From Promicromonospora umidemergens (GTDB lineage Bacteria > Actinomycetota > Actinomycetes > Actinomycetales > Cellulomonadaceae): a stretch of 64,000 nt of DNA. Of this stretch, positions 21,896-35,003 are shown in pieces (position 1 is the first letter of the stretch; each line of letters opens with the position of its first letter). A program made the position numbers and the translations under genes. The stretch covers positions 62,001 to 126,000 of the forward strand of contig NZ_JAMTCT010000012.1 in assembly GCF_024171995.1 (NCBI RefSeq), written 5' to 3'. The notes beneath the pieces are model-generated. The model ran no database searches, was not told the DNA's origin, and saw only the letters and a list, made by a program, of their open reading frames with translations.

Positions 21896-21988
21896 CCCCG
21901 GCCCGCCGGAGCTTTGCTGGGGGCGCGACCGTTGCGCCTACGACGGACAGCCAGTCGCCAAGATCGCGCCCACAACCAAGGAGACCTC

Positions 21989-23080
21989 GTGACCGAGTCG
22001 TCGTTCGCCGCCGTCGGGCCGTTGCTCAGCGAGCACACCGAGATCGAGTCGGCACTGGCCGACCCCGCCGTGCACGCGGATGCCGGGCGCGCGCGCACCC
22101 TGGGGCGGCGGTACGCGGAGCTCAACCAGGTGGTGGGTGCGTACCGCGCCTGGGAGCAGGCGCACGACGACGCAGAGGCCGCCGCCGAGCTGGCCGTCGA
22201 GGACGCCTCGTTCGCCGCGGAGCTGCCGGTCCTCAAGGAGGCCGAGGCGGTGGCGGAGGAGAAGCTGCGCCGCGTGCTGGTGCCCCGCGACCCCGACGAC
22301 GGCCGCGACGCCATCCTTGAGATCAAGGCGGGCGAGGGCGGCGAGGAGTCGGCCCTGTTCGCCGGCGACCTGCTGCGCATGTACCTGCGCTTCGCGGAGC
22401 AGCAGGGCTGGTCCACGCAGCTGCTGGAGGCCACCGCGTCCGATCTGGGCGGTTACAAGGACGTGCAGGTCGCCGTCAAGGCGAAGAACGTCCAGGGTCC
22501 AGAGGACGGCGTCTGGCACAGCCTCAAGTACGAGGGCGGCGTGCACCGTGTGCAGCGGGTCCCCGTCACGGAGTCGCAGGGCCGCATCCACACGTCGGCG
22601 GCCGGCGTGCTGGTGTTCCCGGAGGTCGACGACCCGGGCGAGCTCGAGATCGACCAGAACGACCTGCGCATCGACGTCTACCGCTCGTCCGGTCCCGGTG
22701 GGCAGTCCGTCAACACCACGGACTCCGCGGTCCGCATCACGCACCTGCCCACGGGCATCGTCGTCTCGATGCAGAACGAGAAGTCCCAGCTGCAGAACCG
22801 CGAGCAGGCCATGCGGGTGCTGCGGGCGCGCCTCCTGGCGGCGCAGGCCGAGGCCGCCGCCGCGGAGTCCGCAGAGCTGCGCCGTTCGCAGGTGCGGACC
22901 GTCGACCGCTCCGAGCGGATCCGGACGTACAACTATCCGGAGAACCGGATCGTCGACCACCGCACCGGGTACAAGGCCTACAACCTCGATCAGGTGCTCG
23001 ACGGTGATCTGGGCCCCGTCGTGCGGTCGGCGATCGACGCGGACGAGGCGGAGCGGCTCGCGGCGGCGTCGGGTGTCTGA
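21989..23080 (+). CDS. prfA: Peptide chain release factor 1
   Basis: A 363-residue release factor reading UAA and UAG. The peptidyl-tRNA hydrolysis motif GGQ is residues 237-239 (SGPGGQSVN). The stop-codon reading region [15 protein letters not shown] corresponds to the RF1 PxT motif and not the RF2 SPF motif. The GTG at 21989 is preceded by AAGGAG. It lies just upstream of prmC, which methylates its GGQ glutamine. Confidence 0.97.
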   Translation: MTESSFAAVGPLLSEHTEIESALADPAVHADAGRARTLGRRYAELNQVVGAYRAWEQAHDDAEAAAELAVEDASFAAELPVLKEAEAVAEEKLRRVLVPRDPDDGRDAILEIKAGEGGEESALFAGDLLRMYLRFAEQQGWSTQLLEATASDLGGYKDVQVAVKAKNVQGPEDGVWHSLKYEGGVHRVQRVPVTESQGRIHTSAAGVLVFPEVDDPGELEIDQNDLRIDVYRSSGPGGQSVNTTDSAVRITHLPTGIVVSMQNEKSQLQNREQAMRVLRARLLAAQAEAAAAESAELRRSQVRTVDRSERIRTYNYPENRIVDHRTGYKAYNLDQVLDGDLGPVVRSAIDADEAERLAAASGV

Positions 23081-23152
23081 GGCTCGGTCCGGACCGGTAT
23101 TGCTTGACGGGCAGGCGGAGCGGCAGGCTCTTGCCGTGGTGGGAGGAGCGCG

Positions 23153-24124
23153 GTGAGTACACAGCTGTTGAAGTGGGCCTACGAGGAGCTGGCCGACGCC
23201 GGCGTCGCGTCGCCCCGGGCCGACGCCGAGGTGCTGCTGGCGCACGCGCTCGGGGTGGACCGTGGGGAGCTGCGGCGGCTCGTCGTCCTGGGCCGCGAGG
23301 TGCCCGACGACGCGGCCGGCACCTTCTCAGGGCTCGTGTCACGTCGAGCTGCCCGGGAGCCCTTGCAGCACCTGACCGGGGTCGCGGCGTTCCGGCACCT
23401 CGAGCTGGCGGTGGGCCCGGGGGTCTTCGTGCCGAGGCCCGAGACCGAGGAGGTGGCTCAGGTAGCCATCGACGAGGCGGCCAAGGTCGTCGGTGAGCGC
23501 GAGAGCGCCGTCGTCGTCGACCTGTGCACCGGCACCGGGGCGATCGCCCTGGCCGTAGCCACCGAGGTGCCGGGCACGCGCGTGCACGCCGTCGAGCTGG
23601 ACAAGGACGCGCACGCCTGGGCGGAACGCAACGTAGACGCCGTGAGCGCCGCCGTGGCGGGCGTCGAGGCGGTCGCGACGCCGCAGGCCGCGGCCGAGCG
23701 GGTGGTACGGCTCGTCAAGGGCGACGCCCGCACCGCGCTGTACGGGATCGACGGGCTGGCCGACGTCGTCGTCTCGAACCCGCCGTACGTCCCGTCCGAT
23801 GCCGTTCCGGTGGACCCGGAGGTCGCCGAGCACGACCCGGCCGTCGCGCTGTACGGGCTGGGGCCCGACGGGCTGGAGGTGCCGCGCGGCATCACCGACG
23901 CTGCCGCGCGGCTGCTGCGGCCCGGCGGGCTGTACGTCATGGAGCACGCCGAGGTCCAGGCGGAGGCCGCCCGGGCGATGGTCGCCGCGGCCCGGGACGC
24001 CGACGGGCTGCCTGCGTTCGGGGCGCCCGAGACCCGCAAGGACCTGACCGGGCGGCCCCGCATGGTGGTCGCGCGCCGAAGGGCATCTCCTGGTCCCCGG
24101 ATCGTGAAAGACTGTTGCGCGTGA
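23153..24124 (+). CDS. prmC: Release factor glutamine methyltransferase
   Basis: A 323-residue SAM-dependent enzyme that N5-methylates the GGQ glutamine of release factors. It shows the SAM motif VVDLCTGTGAIALAVA and the catalytic NPPY at residues 209-212. The N-terminal helical substrate domain has RAAREPLQHLTG. The GTG start has GGGAGGAG upstream, and the stop overlaps the next gene's GTG by 4 nt. The C-terminal about 15 residues are atypical. Confidence 0.95.
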   Translation: MSTQLLKWAYEELADAGVASPRADAEVLLAHALGVDRGELRRLVVLGREVPDDAAGTFSGLVSRRAAREPLQHLTGVAAFRHLELAVGPGVFVPRPETEEVAQVAIDEAAKVVGERESAVVVDLCTGTGAIALAVATEVPGTRVHAVELDKDAHAWAERNVDAVSAAVAGVEAVATPQAAAERVVRLVKGDARTALYGIDGLADVVVSNPPYVPSDAVPVDPEVAEHDPAVALYGLGPDGLEVPRGITDAAARLLRPGGLYVMEHAEVQAEAARAMVAAARDADGLPAFGAPETRKDLTGRPRMVVARRRASPGPRIVKDCCA

Positions 24125-24834
24125 GTGTGCCTGTGCGTCCCGTGCTCGACGCCACCGACCCGCAGACCTGGGGCCCCGCGATCGACGAGGCAGTGAACGC
24201 GATCTCCCGTGGCGGTGTCGTGGTCCTGCCTACCGACACCGTGTACGGCATCGGTGCTGATGCCTTCGACGAGGCGGCGGTAGCCGCCCTCCTCGCTGCC
24301 AAGGGTCGCGGTCGGCAGATGCCGCCGCCGGTCCTGGTGGGGGAGGTGGCGACCCTCGATGGCCTGGCCATCGACGTGCCCGACGACGCCCGCAAGCTCG
24401 TCGAGGCCTTCTGGCCCGGCGGCTTCACGATCATCCTGCGCGCGCAACCGTCGCTGCAGTGGGACCTCGGCGACACGGGCGGCACCGTCGCCCTGCGGAT
24501 GCCGGACCACCCCGCGGCACTCGCGCTGCTCAAGCGCACGGGCCCGCTGGCCGTCTCCAGCGCGAACAGGTCGGGCAGCCCGGCGGCGCTGGACGTGGCG
24601 GACGCCGAACGTCAGCTCGGCGACGCGGTGGCCGTCTACCTCGACGGGGGCGAGGCGCCGGGCGGTGTCGCGTCCACGATCGTCGACGCGACCGGGCCCG
24701 GGCTGCGTGTGGTCCGTGAGGGCGCTGTGCCGCTCGAAGCGCTGCGCGAGGTCGCCGACATCGACGGGCCCGAGGCGTCGCGTGAGGACGACACGAGCGT
24801 TCCCTCGGCCGACGCCGCGGAGGACGACGAGTGA
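24121..24834 (+). CDS. L-threonylcarbamoyladenylate synthase (Sua5/YwlC/TsaC family)
   Basis: A 237-residue YrdC-fold enzyme that makes threonylcarbamoyl-AMP from threonine, bicarbonate and ATP for tRNA t6A formation. The signature VVLPTDTVYGIGADAF and the basic motif AKGRGRQMPPPVLV (variant of KxRxxxxP) are visible, with SSANRSGSPA near the C-terminal end. It has the YrdC domain and a short acidic tail without the full Sua5 domain. GTG start overlaps prmC; the stop overlaps the next GTG by 4 nt. Confidence 0.92.
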   Translation: MSVPVRPVLDATDPQTWGPAIDEAVNAISRGGVVVLPTDTVYGIGADAFDEAAVAALLAAKGRGRQMPPPVLVGEVATLDGLAIDVPDDARKLVEAFWPGGFTIILRAQPSLQWDLGDTGGTVALRMPDHPAALALLKRTGPLAVSSANRSGSPAALDVADAERQLGDAVAVYLDGGEAPGGVASTIVDATGPGLRVVREGAVPLEALREVADIDGPEASREDDTSVPSADAAEDDE

Positions 24835-26111
24835 GGGTGTACCTGCTCCTGATGCTCGTGGCCGCCGCGGTCACGTTCCTGACCACGCCCTTCGCTCGCT
24901 GGGTCGCCCTGAAGACCTCGGCCATCTCGGCCGTGCGGGCCCGTGACGTGCACCAGGTGCCCACGCCGCGTCTCGGCGGGCTCGCCATGCTCATCGGCAT
25001 CGTCGTGGCGGTGCTGCTGGCCTCCCAGATGCCGTTCCTCGAGGGCGTCTTCTCCGCCCGGCAGGCTCCCCAGGTCTGGGGCATCGTCGGCGGGGCCGCC
25101 ATCGTCTGCGCGCTCGGCTGGGCCGACGACAAGTGGGACCTCGACTGGATCACCAAGCTCGCGGGCCAGGTGCTGGCCGCCGGCTTCATGGCGCTGCAGG
25201 GCGTCCAGCTCATCACTATGCCCATCGCCGGCGTGACCATCACCTCGTCGCGCATGTCGCTCGCGGTGACGGTGCTGGTCATCGTGATCGCGATGAACGC
25301 GGTGAACTTCGTGGACGGCCTCGACGGACTCGCCGCCGGCATCGTCGCCATCGGGGGTACCGCGTTCTTCCTCTACACCTACGGGCTCACCCAGCAGTCC
25401 ACGCCGGACAACTACGCCAGCCTCGCCTCGCTCATGCTCGCCGTGATGGTGGGCGTGTGCGTCGGGTTCCTGCCGCACAACTTCCATCCGGCGCACATCT
25501 TCATGGGTGACGCCGGATCCATGCTGATCGGCCTGGTGATGGCGGGTGCCGCGATCACCGTGACCGGCAACATCCCGCCGGGCATCATGACCGGCGCCAA
25601 GGCCCTGCCCGCGTTCATCCCCCTCCTGCTGCCGGTGGCGGTGCTCATGCTGCCGCTGCTCGACATGGGGCTGGCGGTGATCCGGCGGCTGGCCGCAGGC
25701 AAGTCACCCATGGCGCCCGACCGCATGCACCTGCACCACCGCATGCTGGCCCTCGGCCACTCGCACCGCCGCGCCGTGGTCATCCTGTACGTGTGGACCG
25801 CCGTGTTCGCGTTCAGCGCCGCGGCGCTCGTGCAGTGGGACTGGGAGGTCGTGCTGATCTGGACCACCGTGTTCGTGGTGCTCGCGCTGCTGGCCACCCT
25901 TGGCCCGCTGCGCCACCGCGGCCGCTTCCTGGACGACGACGTCGCCGCGCTGTCCGGTCAGACCCCGAAGGTTCCCGCTGGGGTCGGGGTCGCGGCCGTC
26001 TCCGGTATCGAAGCCGCGGTGCCGGTACAGCGCGTCGCGGCGCAGAGCGCACCCCGCCCGAGCGCCGCTCACCCGAGCGCCTCGCCCAAGACCAAGGAGA
26101 CCATCGAATGA
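24831..26111 (+). CDS. WecA/MraY-family polyprenyl-phosphate sugar-1-phosphate transferase
   Basis: A 426-residue protein with about 11 membrane helices. The Mg-binding acidic motif ADDKWDLDW is near residue 97 and NAVNFVDGLDGLAAG near residue 155. The loop DRMHLHHRML matches the HIHH motif of WecA-type (GlcNAc-1-phosphate) transferases and not MraY. In mycobacteria the homologue upstream of the atp operon starts arabinogalactan linker synthesis; here it probably starts a cell-wall glycopolymer. The C-terminal 60 residues are a Pro/Ala/Ser-rich cytoplasmic tail. Confidence 0.88.
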   Translation: MRVYLLLMLVAAAVTFLTTPFARWVALKTSAISAVRARDVHQVPTPRLGGLAMLIGIVVAVLLASQMPFLEGVFSARQAPQVWGIVGGAAIVCALGWADDKWDLDWITKLAGQVLAAGFMALQGVQLITMPIAGVTITSSRMSLAVTVLVIVIAMNAVNFVDGLDGLAAGIVAIGGTAFFLYTYGLTQQSTPDNYASLASLMLAVMVGVCVGFLPHNFHPAHIFMGDAGSMLIGLVMAGAAITVTGNIPPGIMTGAKALPAFIPLLLPVAVLMLPLLDMGLAVIRRLAAGKSPMAPDRMHLHHRMLALGHSHRRAVVILYVWTAVFAFSAAALVQWDWEVVLIWTTVFVVLALLATLGPLRHRGRFLDDDVAALSGQTPKVPAGVGVAAVSGIEAAVPVQRVAAQSAPRPSAAHPSASPKTKETIE

Positions 26112-26560
26112 CCGAGCAGGTACCCCGTCCCCCCGGCGCACAGCGGGGCGCCGCCGAGCAGGCGATGCTGCGTGCGGCCCTGCGCGACGGCCTGATCCTC
26201 GTGGCCGCGCTCGCGGTCCTCGGCTCGCTCGTCGGTTTCCTGGTCTCGGGTGTGCCGGGACTCTGGGGCGGTCTGATCGGCGCGGCGATCGCCGCGTTCT
26301 TCTGCGGGACCACTGTCTGGTCGATGCTCTACACGGTGGGCAAGGGTGCTACCGCGATGGGCGCGGTGGTGATGGGTACCTGGCTCGCCAAGATGGTGGT
26401 GCTCATCGCCGTGCTCCTGGTGCTGACCCGGTTCGACTTCTATGACCGCGTGGTCCTGTTCGTCGTGCTGTTGCTCGGGGCGGTCGGCGCGGCGCTCCTC
26501 GACTATCGCGCGGTCCAGAACGGCCGTGTCCCGTACGTCGAGCCCGAAGCCGGGGCCTGA
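26108..26560 (+). CDS. AtpI-like small membrane protein upstream of ATP synthase
   Basis: A 150-residue protein with four hydrophobic helices after a polar N-terminus. It occupies the position of atpI and resembles the actinobacterial ATP-synthase-associated protein, though sequence is poorly conserved. AtpI is a c-ring assembly helper in other bacteria. The ATG overlaps the preceding stop (ATGA), so it is co-translated with the transferase gene and not obviously with atpB, which lies 165 bp downstream behind a likely promoter. Confidence 0.7.
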   Translation: MTEQVPRPPGAQRGAAEQAMLRAALRDGLILVAALAVLGSLVGFLVSGVPGLWGGLIGAAIAAFFCGTTVWSMLYTVGKGATAMGAVVMGTWLAKMVVLIAVLLVLTRFDFYDRVVLFVVLLLGAVGAALLDYRAVQNGRVPYVEPEAGA

Positions 26561-26725
26561 CCGACGCGTCCCGTGCCGACACTGACCCGGCACTGGGTTG
26601 CGCAATAAGTCACAAGGGGCCGCGCTGTGCGGTTATGCGGCCAAATTTCCGTCCGGCATGGGTTAGGCTTACGACTGAATCCATGACGGCCAGGCCCGAC
26701 GGCGCGCCCGTTCCGCCCCTTTGCG
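26561..26725 (+). promoter_or_regulatory. Probable atp operon promoter region
   Basis: This gap is clearly more AT-rich than its surroundings (AATAAGTCAC, CCAAATTTCC). TAGGCT at 26664-26669 is a plausible -10 box; no canonical -35 is seen at 17-18 nt. It is the likely start of the atpBEFHAGDC transcript. Confidence 0.4.
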
Positions 26726-27592
26726 GTGACGCGCGCAGGGCCTAATGACCACCTGGGAGTCCTCCTGTCCACGTATGCGACGTCCGTAATCCTCGCCGCC
26801 ACCGAAGGCCACGAGGGTGAGGGCGGCTTCCACACGCCGTCGATCTCCGACTTCTTCCCGTCGGCAATCCTCTTCGAGGGCACGATCTTCCAGATCGATC
26901 GCCTCTGGATCATCCGAATCATCGCCACGCTGGTGCTGCTGTCGGTCTTCGTGATCGCCGCACGCCGCGCGAAGGTGGTGCCGGGTCGGTTCCAGGCCGG
27001 CATCGAGTTCCTGCTGAGCTTCGTCCGGGTGCAGATAGGCGAGGAGATCATGGGCAAGGAGCGCTCTCGGCGCTTCGTGCCCATGCTGACCACTATCTTC
27101 CTGAGCATCTTGGCGTTCAACCTCACGGGTGTGATCCCGGGCCTGAACCTTGCCGGTACCTCGCGGATCGGTCTGCCACTGGTGCTCGCGCTCTGGGTGT
27201 TCGTCACCTACTGGGCTGTCGGCATCCGCAAGCACGGCCTGGGCGGGTACCTCAAGTCGAACCTGTTCCCGCCGGGCGTACCGTGGCCGATCTACGCCAT
27301 CCTGACGCCGATCGAGCTGCTGCAGCTCCTGATCATCCGGCCGGGCTCGCTGATGGTCCGACTGGTGGCCAACATGATCGCCGGCCACATCATCCTCGTG
27401 CTCTGCTTCGCCGCCACGCAGTTCTTCGTGGTCGACTCGGCAGGCACCGGGCTGATGGTCTTCGGGGCCCTCACGCTCCCGGCGGGCATCTTCATGACCC
27501 TCTTCGAGGTTCTGGTCGCCTTCCTGCAGGCATACATCTTCGCCCTGCTGGCCGCGGCCTACATCAACATGTCGCTGGAGGAGGAGCACTGA
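26726..27592 (+). CDS. atpB: F0F1 ATP synthase subunit a
   Basis: Up to 288 residues. Subunit a forms the proton half-channels next to the c-ring. The conserved arginine region reads RPGSLMVRLVANMIAGH, and QAYIFALLAAAYINMSLEEEH is the usual C-terminus. The start is uncertain. The GTG at 26726 has no ribosome binding site, whereas a CTG at 26765 has GGGAG 5 nt upstream and would give a Ser-Thr-Tyr-Ala-Thr beginning closer to my recollection of related proteins. Confidence 0.93.
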   Translation: MTRAGPNDHLGVLLSTYATSVILAATEGHEGEGGFHTPSISDFFPSAILFEGTIFQIDRLWIIRIIATLVLLSVFVIAARRAKVVPGRFQAGIEFLLSFVRVQIGEEIMGKERSRRFVPMLTTIFLSILAFNLTGVIPGLNLAGTSRIGLPLVLALWVFVTYWAVGIRKHGLGGYLKSNLFPPGVPWPIYAILTPIELLQLLIIRPGSLMVRLVANMIAGHIILVLCFAATQFFVVDSAGTGLMVFGALTLPAGIFMTLFEVLVAFLQAYIFALLAAAYINMSLEEEH

Positions 27593-27624
27593 TACTGCTC
27601 CCTCCTCCGGGCGGCGCTGCATAG

Positions 27625-28528
<904 letters not shown>

Positions 28529-28529
<1 letters not shown>

Positions 28530-29341
28530 TGCGGGGATCGAGCGGGGCATCGCTGACGGCGGCGCAGGAGCGCTTCGAACCGGTGCTGCGTGCCGCGGGT
28601 GCGGAAGCACTGACGCTGGGTGAGCAGCTGCTCACCCTGGTGTCGGCGCTGGACGACTCCGCCGCGCTGCGCCGCTCGCTCGCCGACCCCTCGCGCGAGG
28701 GCGAGGCCAAGGCCGGCCTGGTGGCCGACCTGCTGAGCGGTTTCGACGAGCGCGTGGTGGACCTGGTGTCCGGACTCGTCCGGTCCCGCTGGTCGAGCGA
28801 CGCGGACCTGACCGACGCTGTCGAGCGCCTTGGCGTGGATGCCGTGCTGGCTTCCGCCGAGGCACGCGGGGTGCTCGTGACGGTGGAGGACGAGCTGTTC
28901 CGGATCACTCGGTCGCTCGTCGGCCAGCGGGAGGCCAAGCAGGCTCTCTCGGACGCCGCGACCGCCCCCGAACGCCGGGTGGCGCTCGTGGACACGCTGG
29001 TCGGCGGCAAGGTCGACACCGTGACGCAGCGCCTGGCGCAGCGCGCGGCATCGGCGCTCCGTGGTCGTCGCTTCGTGCAGACGCTCGGATGGTTCGGCGA
29101 GGTCGCGGCGGAGCGCCGCAAGCGTCTCGTCGCCTCCGTGACGAGCGCGACGGTGCTCACCCGCGAGCAGCAGGAGCGTCTTGGCGCTCTGATCGAGCGC
29201 TCGTACGGGAAGCCCGTCCAGCTGAACGTCACCGTGGATCCCGCGATCGTCGGGGGCCTGCGCATCCAGGTCGGCGCAGACGTCGTCGACTCCACCGTCC
29301 TGTCGCGCCTGGCTGACGCATCGCGTCGTCTGGCCGGCTGA
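28529..29341 (+). CDS. atpH: F0F1 ATP synthase subunit delta
   Basis: A 270-residue stator protein linking F1 to subunit b. The C-terminal domain PAIVGGLRIQVGADVVDSTV is the family hallmark. It is the long actinobacterial form of about 270 residues, compared with about 180 in enterics, with a helical N-terminal extension. It overlaps the atpF stop by one base (TGATG). Confidence 0.95.
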
Positions 29342-29395
29342 AAACGTGAACAAACCTTCCGCCGCGGCTTTCGCGGCCACGACAGGAGATAAGCA

Positions 29396-31024
29396 ATGGC
29401 TGAGCTGACGATCCGCCCGGACGAGGTCCGGGCCGCGCTGGACAGCTTCGTGAAGTCCTATGAGCCCCAGGAAGCGGTCGCCGAAGAGGTGGGCCGCGTC
29501 TCGTACGCCGCGGACGGCATCGCCCGCGTCGAGGGTCTCCCGGGCGTGATGGCGAACGAGCTGCTGCGCTTCGAGGACGGCACGCTCGGGCTCGCGCAGA
29601 ACCTGGACGTCCGCGAGATCGGTGTGGTCGTCCTTGGCGAGTTCACCGGCATCGAGGAGGGCCAGGAGGTCCGCCGTACCGGTGAGGTGCTCTCGGTCCC
29701 CGTGGGCGAGGGTTACCTCGGCCGCGTGGTCGACCCGCTGGGTACGCCCATCGACGGTCTCGGCGTGATCGACACGGAGGGCACCCGTGCCCTCGAGCTG
29801 CAGGCGCCCGGCGTCATGCAGCGCAAGTCGGTCCACGAGCCGCTGCAGACCGGCATCAAGGCGATCGACTCGATGATCCCGATCGGCCGTGGCCAGCGTC
29901 AGCTGATCATCGGCGACCGCCAGACCGGCAAGACGGCGATCGCGGTCGACACGATCATCAACCAGAAGGCGAACTGGGAGTCGGGCGACCCGACCAAGCA
30001 GGTGCGCTGCATCTACGTCGCGATCGGCCAGAAGGGCTCGACCATCGCCTCCGTGCGTGGCGCCCTCGAGGAGGCCGGCGCGCTCGAGTACACGACGATC
30101 GTCGCGGCTCCCGCGTCCGACCCGGCCGGCTTCAAGTACCTCGCCCCGTACACCGGCTCGGCCATCGGCCAGCACTGGATGTACCAGGGCAAGCACGTCC
30201 TGATCGTCTTCGACGACCTGTCGAAGCAGGCCGAGGCCTACCGTGCCGTGTCGCTGCTGCTGCGCCGCCCGCCGGGCCGCGAGGCCTACCCGGGTGACGT
30301 GTTCTACCTGCACTCCCGTCTGCTCGAGCGTTGTGCGAAGCTCTCTGACGACCTGGGCGCCGGCTCGATGACCGGTCTGCCGATCATCGAGACCAAGGCG
30401 AACGACGTCTCGGCGTACATCCCGACGAACGTCATCTCGATCACGGACGGGCAGATCTTCCTGCAGTCCGACCTGTTCAACGCCGACCAGCGTCCCGCGG
30501 TGGACGTCGGTATCTCGGTCTCCCGAGTCGGCGGTGACGCGCAGATCAAGGCCATGAAGAAGGTCTCCGGAACGCTCAAGCTGGAGCTGGCGCAGTACCG
30601 GTCGCTCGAGGCGTTCGCGATGTTCGCGTCCGATCTCGACGCCGCGTCCCGCGCGCAGCTGAAGCGCGGCGCCGTCCTGACGGAGCTGCTCAAGCAGCCC
30701 CAGTACTCGCCGTACCCGGTCGAGGACCAGGTCGCCCTGGTGTGGGCCGGTACGAAGGGCAAGCTCGACGACGTCGCGGTCGAGGACGTCAAGCGCTTCG
30801 AGTCCGAGCTCCTGGACCACCTGCGTCGTAAGTCGGAGGTCCTCGGCAAGATCCTGGAGTCCGGCAAGATGGAGCCCGACACGGAGGCCGCCCTAGGCGC
30901 CGCCGTCGACGACTTCCGGGCAGGGTTCCAGCGGGGCGATGGCACCGCGCTGGTCGGCGGCGACGTGGACGACGAGCCGGTCGACGTCGAGCAGGCGCAG
31001 ATCGTCGTCAAGAAGAAGGCCTGA
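29396..31024 (+). CDS. atpA: F0F1 ATP synthase subunit alpha
   Basis: A 542-residue F1 subunit with the non-catalytic nucleotide site. The P-loop GDRQTGKT is at residues 173-180 and the signature region with [16 protein letters not shown] is present. An acidic C-terminal extension ends in lysines. A short GCCGCG/CGCGGC hairpin and the site AGGAG lie in the 54-nt gap after atpH. Confidence 0.98.
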   Translation: MAELTIRPDEVRAALDSFVKSYEPQEAVAEEVGRVSYAADGIARVEGLPGVMANELLRFEDGTLGLAQNLDVREIGVVVLGEFTGIEEGQEVRRTGEVLSVPVGEGYLGRVVDPLGTPIDGLGVIDTEGTRALELQAPGVMQRKSVHEPLQTGIKAIDSMIPIGRGQRQLIIGDRQTGKTAIAVDTIINQKANWESGDPTKQVRCIYVAIGQKGSTIASVRGALEEAGALEYTTIVAAPASDPAGFKYLAPYTGSAIGQHWMYQGKHVLIVFDDLSKQAEAYRAVSLLLRRPPGREAYPGDVFYLHSRLLERCAKLSDDLGAGSMTGLPIIETKANDVSAYIPTNVISITDGQIFLQSDLFNADQRPAVDVGISVSRVGGDAQIKAMKKVSGTLKLELAQYRSLEAFAMFASDLDAASRAQLKRGAVLTELLKQPQYSPYPVEDQVALVWAGTKGKLDDVAVEDVKRFESELLDHLRRKSEVLGKILESGKMEPDTEAALGAAVDDFRAGFQRGDGTALVGGDVDDEPVDVEQAQIVVKKKA

Positions 31025-31027
31025 CCC

Positions 31028-33489
<2,462 letters not shown>

Positions 33490-33512
33490 GGCCTCGGACA
33501 TCCCCCGTGCGT

Positions 33513-33568
33513 GATGCCGCCCCGCTGGGTAGCTCGGAAGGTCAGGGCAACCCGCAAGGGGCGGCATC
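33513..33568 (+). promoter_or_regulatory. Stem-loop in the atpD-atpC gap
   Basis: Perfect 11-nt arms GATGCCGCCCC (33513-33523) and GGGGCGGCATC (33558-33568) enclose a 34-nt loop, in the 106-nt gap before atpC. It may act as a partial terminator or processing site lowering epsilon relative to beta (1:3 in the enzyme). Confidence 0.5.
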
Positions 33569-33595
33569 GCGCCCGCTACATCGGAAGGAACTCTC

Positions 33596-33856
33596 GTGGC
33601 AGAGCTGAGCGTGGACCTCGTGTCCCGGGACCGCAAGGTCTGGAGCGGTACGGCGACCCAGGTGAGCGCGCCGTCCGCGGACGGCCAGATCGGCATCCTG
33701 GCGAACCACACGCCGCTGCTGGCTGTGCTTCGCCCGGGCGCGATCAAGGTGGAGACAGCCTCAGGCCCGGCCCTGGAGGCGCAGGTCACCGGTGGTTTCG
33801 TGTCCGTTGACAACAACCTCGTCACCCTGGTGGTCGACGAGATCTCCCTGGTCTGA
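33596..33856 (+). CDS. atpC: F0F1 ATP synthase subunit epsilon
   Basis: An 86-residue F1 subunit. It consists only of the N-terminal beta-sandwich (VDLVSRDRKVWSG through GILANHTPLLAVLRPG) and lacks the C-terminal two-helix inhibitory arm, as in many actinobacterial proteins with short epsilon. The GTG start has GGAAGGA upstream. Confidence 0.95.
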   Translation: MAELSVDLVSRDRKVWSGTATQVSAPSADGQIGILANHTPLLAVLRPGAIKVETASGPALEAQVTGGFVSVDNNLVTLVVDEISLV

Positions 33857-33868
33857 GGGAGAGCGCGA

Positions 33869-34294
33869 GTGCCGGGCGTCATCTGGATCGCGATAGCGGT
33901 GCTCGGTGCGCTCGCGCTCGTGCTCGCAGCAGGTATCTCCCGGCTGCGGACGCTTTCCCACAGGGTAGGTTCGTTCGACTGCAGTGCCCGGCCGACCGGC
34001 AACCCCGAGGGGTCCTGGACGCCGGGCATCGCCCAGTACGCGGTGGGCCGGATCGAGTGGTGGCGGTGCTGGTCGCTGTCACCCCGTCCGGCCCGCACGT
34101 GGTACCGGGAGCGGCTGGCCGTGATCGGCCGCACCCCGCTGGACCCGGACGAGCGTGGTCAGGGTGACCACTACCTCGTCCAGTGCCGGTACGACGGGCT
34201 CGACTTCGAGCTCGATCTCGCTGCCGGCGACTATTTCGGCCTCGCCTCCTGGCTCGAGGCCGCCCCTCCCGGACGACAGGATCTGGTTCTCTGA
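33869..34294 (+). CDS. DUF2550 family membrane-anchored protein
   Basis: A 141-residue protein with one N-terminal helix (residues 2-24) and a cytoplasmic or external domain containing [15 protein letters not shown], typical of DUF2550. The family is restricted to actinobacteria, often sits between atpC and nucS, and has no known function. It starts 12 nt after atpC with a GTG and its stop shares a base with the nucS ATG. Confidence 0.85.
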   Translation: MPGVIWIAIAVLGALALVLAAGISRLRTLSHRVGSFDCSARPTGNPEGSWTPGIAQYAVGRIEWWRCWSLSPRPARTWYRERLAVIGRTPLDPDERGQGDHYLVQCRYDGLDFELDLAAGDYFGLASWLEAAPPGRQDLVL

Positions 34295-34989
34295 TGCGGC
34301 TGGTCGTGGCCGACTGCTCCGCCCTCTACACGGGCCGCCTGACCGCGATGCTCCCGCCGGCCACCCGGCTGCTCGTGGTCAAGGCTGACGGAAGCGTGCT
34401 GATCCATTCCGACGGCGGTTCGTACAAGCCGCTGAACTGGATGAGCCCACCGTGCACCCTGGCGGTGCGCGAGCCCTCCGAGGAGGCCGCCGAGCGCGGC
34501 GTCACCCAGGTGTGGACCGTCCAGCACGCCAAGTCGGACGACCGGCTCGAGGTCGAGCTGTTCACCGTGCACCACGAATCCGCGCACGACCTCGGCATCG
34601 ACCCGGGCCTCGTGAAGGACGGCGTGGAGGCGCACCTGCAGGAGCTGCTCGCCGAGCAGATCGCCCTGCTGGGCGACGGCCACACGCTGGTCCGGCGTGA
34701 GTACCCCACCGCCATCGGACCGGTGGACATCCTCGCCCGCGACGGCTCGGGGTCCACGGTCGCGGTGGAGATCAAGCGCCGCGGCGACATCGACGGCGTC
34801 GAGCAGCTCACCCGGTACCTTGACCTCCTGAACCGGGACCCGATGCTGGCCCCGGTCCGCGGCGTGTACGCCGCGCAGGAGATCAAGCCGCAGGCGCGCG
34901 TGCTGGCCCACGACCGTGGCATCGCCACCCTCCTGCTGGACTACGAGACGATGCGCGGCGCGGACGACCCGACCACCCGCCTCTTCTAG
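34294..34989 (+). CDS. nucS: Mismatch-specific endonuclease NucS (EndoMS)
   Basis: A 231-residue protein. NucS cleaves both strands at mismatches and replaces MutS/MutL in most actinobacteria. The N-terminal beta dimerisation/DNA-binding domain is followed by a RecB-like nuclease with D145, E159 and K161 in GPVDILARD and VAVEIKRRG. The C-terminal RLF resembles the clamp-binding tail of NucS proteins. It is translationally coupled to the DUF2550 gene (TGATG). Confidence 0.95.
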   Translation: MRLVVADCSALYTGRLTAMLPPATRLLVVKADGSVLIHSDGGSYKPLNWMSPPCTLAVREPSEEAAERGVTQVWTVQHAKSDDRLEVELFTVHHESAHDLGIDPGLVKDGVEAHLQELLAEQIALLGDGHTLVRREYPTAIGPVDILARDGSGSTVAVEIKRRGDIDGVEQLTRYLDLLNRDPMLAPVRGVYAAQEIKPQARVLAHDRGIATLLLDYETMRGADDPTTRLF

Positions 34990-35003
34990 CTCTTTGTCGT
35001 GGG

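Noticed and set aside
26108-26560. Calling this gene atpI with certainty
   Set aside because: Position and helices fit, but sequence similarity to AtpI is too weak to use the symbol; it is listed as AtpI-like.
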